Source: Stomorhina lunata
Taxonomy: Eukaryota; Arthropoda; Insecta; Diptera; Rhiniidae
Reading direction: 5' to 3'
DNA: 64,000 bases
Assembly (NCBI GenBank): GCA_933228675.1
Contig: OW121743.1
Location: forward strand, 91,137,998-91,201,997
Part shown: positions 60,386 to 64,000 of the stretch, one piece after another
How positions within the stretch are numbered: the stretch's first letter is position 1
Layout of the letters: each line of letters begins with the position of its first letter
Notes under the pieces: model-generated
The model's input: only the letters and a program-made list of their open reading frames with translations
What the model was told of the DNA's origin: nothing
Database searches by the model: none
Translations under genes and position numbers: made by a program

Positions 60386-62053
60386 TCAATTTTGAATTTA
60401 ATAAAATTCAATTAAAAAATGTTAATTTGAATTGTATTAAAATGTTAAATTGAATTGTATTAAAATGTTAAATTGAATTGTGTAATTTTTACCCTTAAAA
60501 AATCATTATCAAATGTAACACAAATAATTTTTTTACTATTTTCAGATTAACCCGTGGGAGCTGTAACCAGAGTGTCTTCTACAAAGTCTCTTCTAAAGAA
60601 GAATTTCTTTTATAAAAATTTATAAAACCATAAAAAAAGACAACAATAATATTAAAAAAAGATGTTTTAATATTTTAAAACACTTAACAAAATTATAAAA
60701 AAAAAAATAAGAATTTATTTATATTCCAACAAAAAATTTATATATTTTTGTTAAACTAAAAAATAATGTGTTTTAAAACATTATAAATCTTTCAAAATAT
60801 TATAAAAATAATAACAAAAAAATACACTAAAATATATTGTAATAAGAGTTGTGATCATTGATTAAGCAATTAAATAATTTTTAGCAATTTTATAGAATTT
60901 TATATTTAAAAAAGACAAAAAAGAAAAAAATTAAAAAAAAATTATAAAAAATGACATTAAAGATTTAAAATTAAATTCAAGTAATTTAATTTTTTTTAAT
61001 TTAAAATGAATACAAAATTTCTTAAATTATTTGAAATTATTTTTATGAAAAACATAGAAAGCAGCTATTTTAAAAGCATTTAAATAAAATTTTCATTTTA
61101 GTCCTTATTTTTTTAGAAAATAAGTAATTTTTTAGAAAATTTTTATTTTGCAACAATTTCAATAAACTTTAAAATTTTTATAAAGAAAAGCACATGAAAA
61201 TAGTTATAACTTTACATACAAATATTTACATATGTAAACTTTATATTTTATTTAATATACTCGTATTTACATAAATATTTTACTAAATGAATAACAAAAA
61301 AAGTTGCCAATATTTAAGTGCTTTTTTTAATTATTATTTTAATTTTTACATAAACTTTTTTTTATTGTAAGACCCTAAATAAAAGTATAGAAATAAAAAA
61401 ACTACTATATTTTAATAATTTAAAAAACTAAAATTTGTTTCTGCTTAAAAATTTTATTTTAAAATCATGAAAAATAAAGAATAAAAATGCAAAAATGTTG
61501 TAATTAAGTTTATAAAATATATTTACTACTATATATAAAATTTTATAAGTTCTACTTATAATTTCTACAAAACAAAACGAACATTTGAATAAATAAAAGA
61601 AAAGACGAACTAAAATTAAACAAAAAGTATTTAAACTTTTTTTGCATTTATTTGTTTATCAATTGCAAAAGCGAGTTTTAATGAAATGGCATTAAAACAT
61701 CTACAATTTAAACAAAAATAAAAGGTAAGCAATTTTTGTTTAATAATATTTCTAGTAAATACACATACAAACATATAAAAGAGGCCTGCTTCAAATGATT
61801 CAATTTTATATCATTTATGTTATCAATACTAGAATTAAGCATTGGAGACAGAATTAACAAGTAATAGTTTGTATTCGGCTTTGCCGAATCTTATAAACTC
61901 AGCATCAAATTTTATTAAATGTATGCATATTCTTAAAATAACCACTTTTTTCCCTATGTAATGCTGTGGACAAATATGGACGATTTTACTAAATTTTAAA
62001 ACCTTTCCAAGAAATGGGAAGTATACCTGACTAATTTAATTGCATACATAATT
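60386..62053. other. AT-rich non-coding stretch
   Basis: Contains a three-unit repeat of AATTGTATTAAAATGTTAA at 60425-60482 and the hairpin ATTCGGCTTTGCCGAAT near 61874, which resembles the ends of dispersed fly repeats. No gene. Confidence 0.4.
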
Positions 62054-62226
62054 CCCAGTAAGAAAAAAGGTTTATTCTCAAATTGAGGATGATTTGAAAA
62101 TAAATCTTTTTTCAAAGGTCAAACGTTTGATACTGATTTGAGAATAATAGCGTTCTCAACAAAAAGGGGACTTTATTCTCAAATAGAGAAATGCCTTTAT
62201 TCTCAAATCATTATCAAACCTCTTAT
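62054..62226. mobile_element. Truncated copy of the CCCAGTRAGAA MITE
   Basis: Begins CCCAGTAAGAAAAAAGG and matches the first ~120 bp of the MITE at 23930, then diverges and ends in an inverted TTCTCAAATCATTATC segment. It lies in what should be the 3' LTR region of the retrotransposon. Confidence 0.7.
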
Positions 62227-62394
62227 TACATCTCAACACTATGCATTTCATTTAACGACTGACCTTTATTACTTCAATTCTTTTTACATTTCATTTCAAT
62301 AATCATATATAACAAAAATAACTGTAATACAATTTATATATGTTCACATGTACATATCCCAGTATACCACATCTCTCCACCACTTAACTTTAGG
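62227..62394 (-). other. Probable polypurine tract and partial 3' LTR
   Basis: On the - strand, after the pol stop, comes the purine-rich AAGTGGTGGAGAGA, then TGTGGTATACTGGG, a plausible LTR start (TG). AATAAAGG lies near 62270. No matching 5' LTR is in the window, so the LTR cannot be proven. Confidence 0.4.
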
Positions 62395-64000
62395 CTACTG
62401 CTGGTAGCGTTTGGGAATCTTCCTGCTTCGCATGGAACGACGTAACTCACATTCCTCGGATGACGCTTCTTCTGGGCTTGCCGACATTCTCCTCTTTGAT
62501 TGAGCTACAATTTTAGGAGTCAAGGATACCTCAGGGGAAACCACAGGAACTGGTATAGTAGCATCAGACTGCGCAATGTTATCATTGTGATTTTCATTAA
62601 TCGCCACTGGAAGAGGTACATTCTGAGCGGTTTCCTCAACATGTTCACGTGTCTCTGTTGCCTCTACTAATTCACCGACTTTTCGCAATTGGTCCACATG
62701 TCGTTTCCAAATTCTTTGATCATTAAGCTGGATTTTATAGTGGATCTCACCTTCTTTCTCTAATACTCGTCCTATTTGCCATTTATTTTTTCCAAAGTAA
62801 TCACGAGCCGCTACTTTCTGCCCTGGTAAAAATTGTTTCGGGGTTGCTTCAAAATAATTTTGATGAGTTGTATATTGTGGTAAAATCAGTTCTAAACGCG
62901 ATGATATTTGACGTCCTAGCATCAGCATGGAAGGTGACTTTCCAGTAGCAGGATGTATGGCTCTACGATATGCCATTAGGATTTTTGGGAGCACTGTACT
63001 AATATTATTGCTGCTACATTTCAAAGCGACTAACTTATTTTTAATTGTCTGAATAAATCGCTCTACCTGGCCGTTTGTTGCGGGATGGTATGGAGCACCT
63101 TGTTTGTGAACAATGCCGTTGTTTTTTAAAAAAAATTTAAATTCACCGGCGTTGAACTGAGTGCCGTGGTCACTAACCAGCACGCTCGGTGTACCAAAAA
63201 CGGAAAAAATTTCTCTACATTTTTGAATTGTCGTAGCTGTAGTTATATTGGGTACCAAATGTACTTCAGGCCACTTGCTAAAAGCATCAACCAATACAAA
63301 CATATATTTTCCAAGGAACGGTCCCGCATAATCGACATGGACTCTCTCAAATGGACGACTCGAAGGCTTCCACATGTTTACTGGAATCTTTTTTGGATCA
63401 GGACGATTTATTTGACAGGCACTACAATTTGCTACCATATCTTCAATATCTTTGTCCATGCGATTCCACCAGCAATAAGCTCTTGCCAGTGTTTTCATTT
63501 TGCATATACCAAAGTGAGCAGTGTGGAGCTCGTCCAAAATTCTTTTACGTAAGGGCTTTGGTATATACATTCGTATTCCTCTCATTAAACAATCGTTGTG
63601 AATATTAAACTCCGACATAGGGATACCAAACCTGTCTTTGGGATTAACGCTACGACCAAATTTGAGGGCGGTGACTAAGGTTCTCACTTCTTCATCTGAT
63701 TTAGTAACCTCTCTTAATTCTGAAGCTGTCACTGGTATTGTTTCAAATACTTCATCCTCTATAAGATCTACCTCCTCTACACTTTTGTATTCATCGTCAC
63801 ACGGTAAACGCGACAAAGCATCGGCATTACTGTTCTCTTTTGACCTTCTAAATCGAATTTCATAATCAAAATGTTCCAAATATATTGCATAATGTTGCAT
63901 ACGAGTCGCAGATAACGTTGGTAGTCCTTTATAAGGTGAAAATATTTGGGAAATCGCCTTATTGTCCGTGACCAAAATAAAACGTCTACCATATAAATAC
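62395..64000 (-). CDS. Ty3/gypsy retrotransposon pol: RNase H end and integrase (partial)
   Basis: This is the C-terminal part of a retrotransposon polyprotein; about 534 residues are visible and its 5' part lies beyond the window. The first residues (RRFILVTDNKAI) are the end of RNase H, followed by the linker NADALSRLP. The integrase has an HHCC zinc region (HTAHFG ... ANCSAC, about residues 151-187 counting from the methionine-like codon at 63975), the core D215 (HVDYAGPF), D269 (VSDHGTQF) and E305 (NGQVERF) with 35 residues between the last two (DD35E), and a C-terminal DNA-binding part (KWQIGRVLEKEG). The frame is open to TAG at 62395. It resembles the K02A2.6-like group of insect gypsy elements; the exact lineage is not settled. 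Confidence 0.93.
   Translation of the reverse strand, partial: YLYGRRFILVTDNKAISQIFSPYKGLPTLSATRMQHYAIYLEHFDYEIRFRRSKENSNADALSRLPCDDEYKSVEEVDLIEDEVFETIPVTASELREVTKSDEEVRTLVTALKFGRSVNPKDRFGIPMSEFNIHNDCLMRGIRMYIPKPLRKRILDELHTAHFGICKMKTLARAYCWWNRMDKDIEDMVANCSACQINRPDPKKIPVNMWKPSSRPFERVHVDYAGPFLGKYMFVLVDAFSKWPEVHLVPNITTATTIQKCREIFSVFGTPSVLVSDHGTQFNAGEFKFFLKNNGIVHKQGAPYHPATNGQVERFIQTIKNKLVALKCSSNNISTVLPKILMAYRRAIHPATGKSPSMLMLGRQISSRLELILPQYTTHQNYFEATPKQFLPGQKVAARDYFGKNKWQIGRVLEKEGEIHYKIQLNDQRIWKRHVDQLRKVGELVEATETREHVEETAQNVPLPVAINENHNDNIAQSDATIPVPVVSPEVSLTPKIVAQSKRRMSASPEEASSEECELRRSMRSRKIPKRYQQ

Overview
The window looks like a strongly AT-rich, repeat-laden piece of a higher (schizophoran) fly genome. 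Two innexin genes are recognisable. The one on the + strand is nearly identical to my memory of Drosophila Inx2, and the one on the - strand is clearly Inx7. Both have eukaryotic features: Inx7 has four GT-AG exons, both starts have CAAAATG-type contexts, and there is no operon structure. The species cannot be named from the sequence; a calyptrate such as a blow fly would fit. In Drosophila, ogre, Inx2 and Inx7 form an X-linked cluster, so this window appears to hold two members of that cluster, pulled about 24 kb apart by repeats. No ogre copy is visible. Innexins form gap-junction channels and the two proteins could act in the same junctions, but the sequence alone does not show that they co-assemble.

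Layout. 1-10 kb: five non-autonomous DNA transposons with readable termini and target-site duplications (TSDs), one Helentron-like element, two dispersed hairpin-ended repeats and a 178-bp tandem duplication. 11-12.2 kb: a decayed DD37E-type Tc1/mariner element. 12.2-16.2 kb: about 128 copies of a 31-bp minisatellite. 16.3-18.66 kb: Inx7, whose second intron is filled with the same minisatellite. 20.2-23 kb: another large array. 23.9-28.8 kb: a nested transposon pair, a 1.65-kb Tc1 element with IR/DR ends, and a second Helentron-like element. 29.7-33.7 kb: older arrays of the minisatellite, split by a 1.26-kb element and reversing orientation near 32.88 kb. 34-42 kb: mostly unassigned AT-rich DNA with MITE-like elements and transposase relics. 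42.64-43.74 kb: Inx2, an intact single coding exon. 45.5-51.6 kb: foldback elements, mariner relics, a piggyBac-type MITE with a SINE-like insertion, and a second DD37E element. 51.9-60.4 kb: hAT-type elements with 8-bp TSDs, two of which contain their own tandem arrays. 62-64 kb: the 3' half of a Ty3/gypsy pol gene on the - strand, running off the window edge.

No RNA genes, CRISPR arrays or bacterial-type systems are supported. The most unusual feature is the 31-bp minisatellite family, which has spread around and inside Inx7 and has itself served as a transposon target. Next are the many non-autonomous transposons whose exact ends and TSDs can be read directly, several of them holding repeated subterminal motifs that could be transposase-binding sites.
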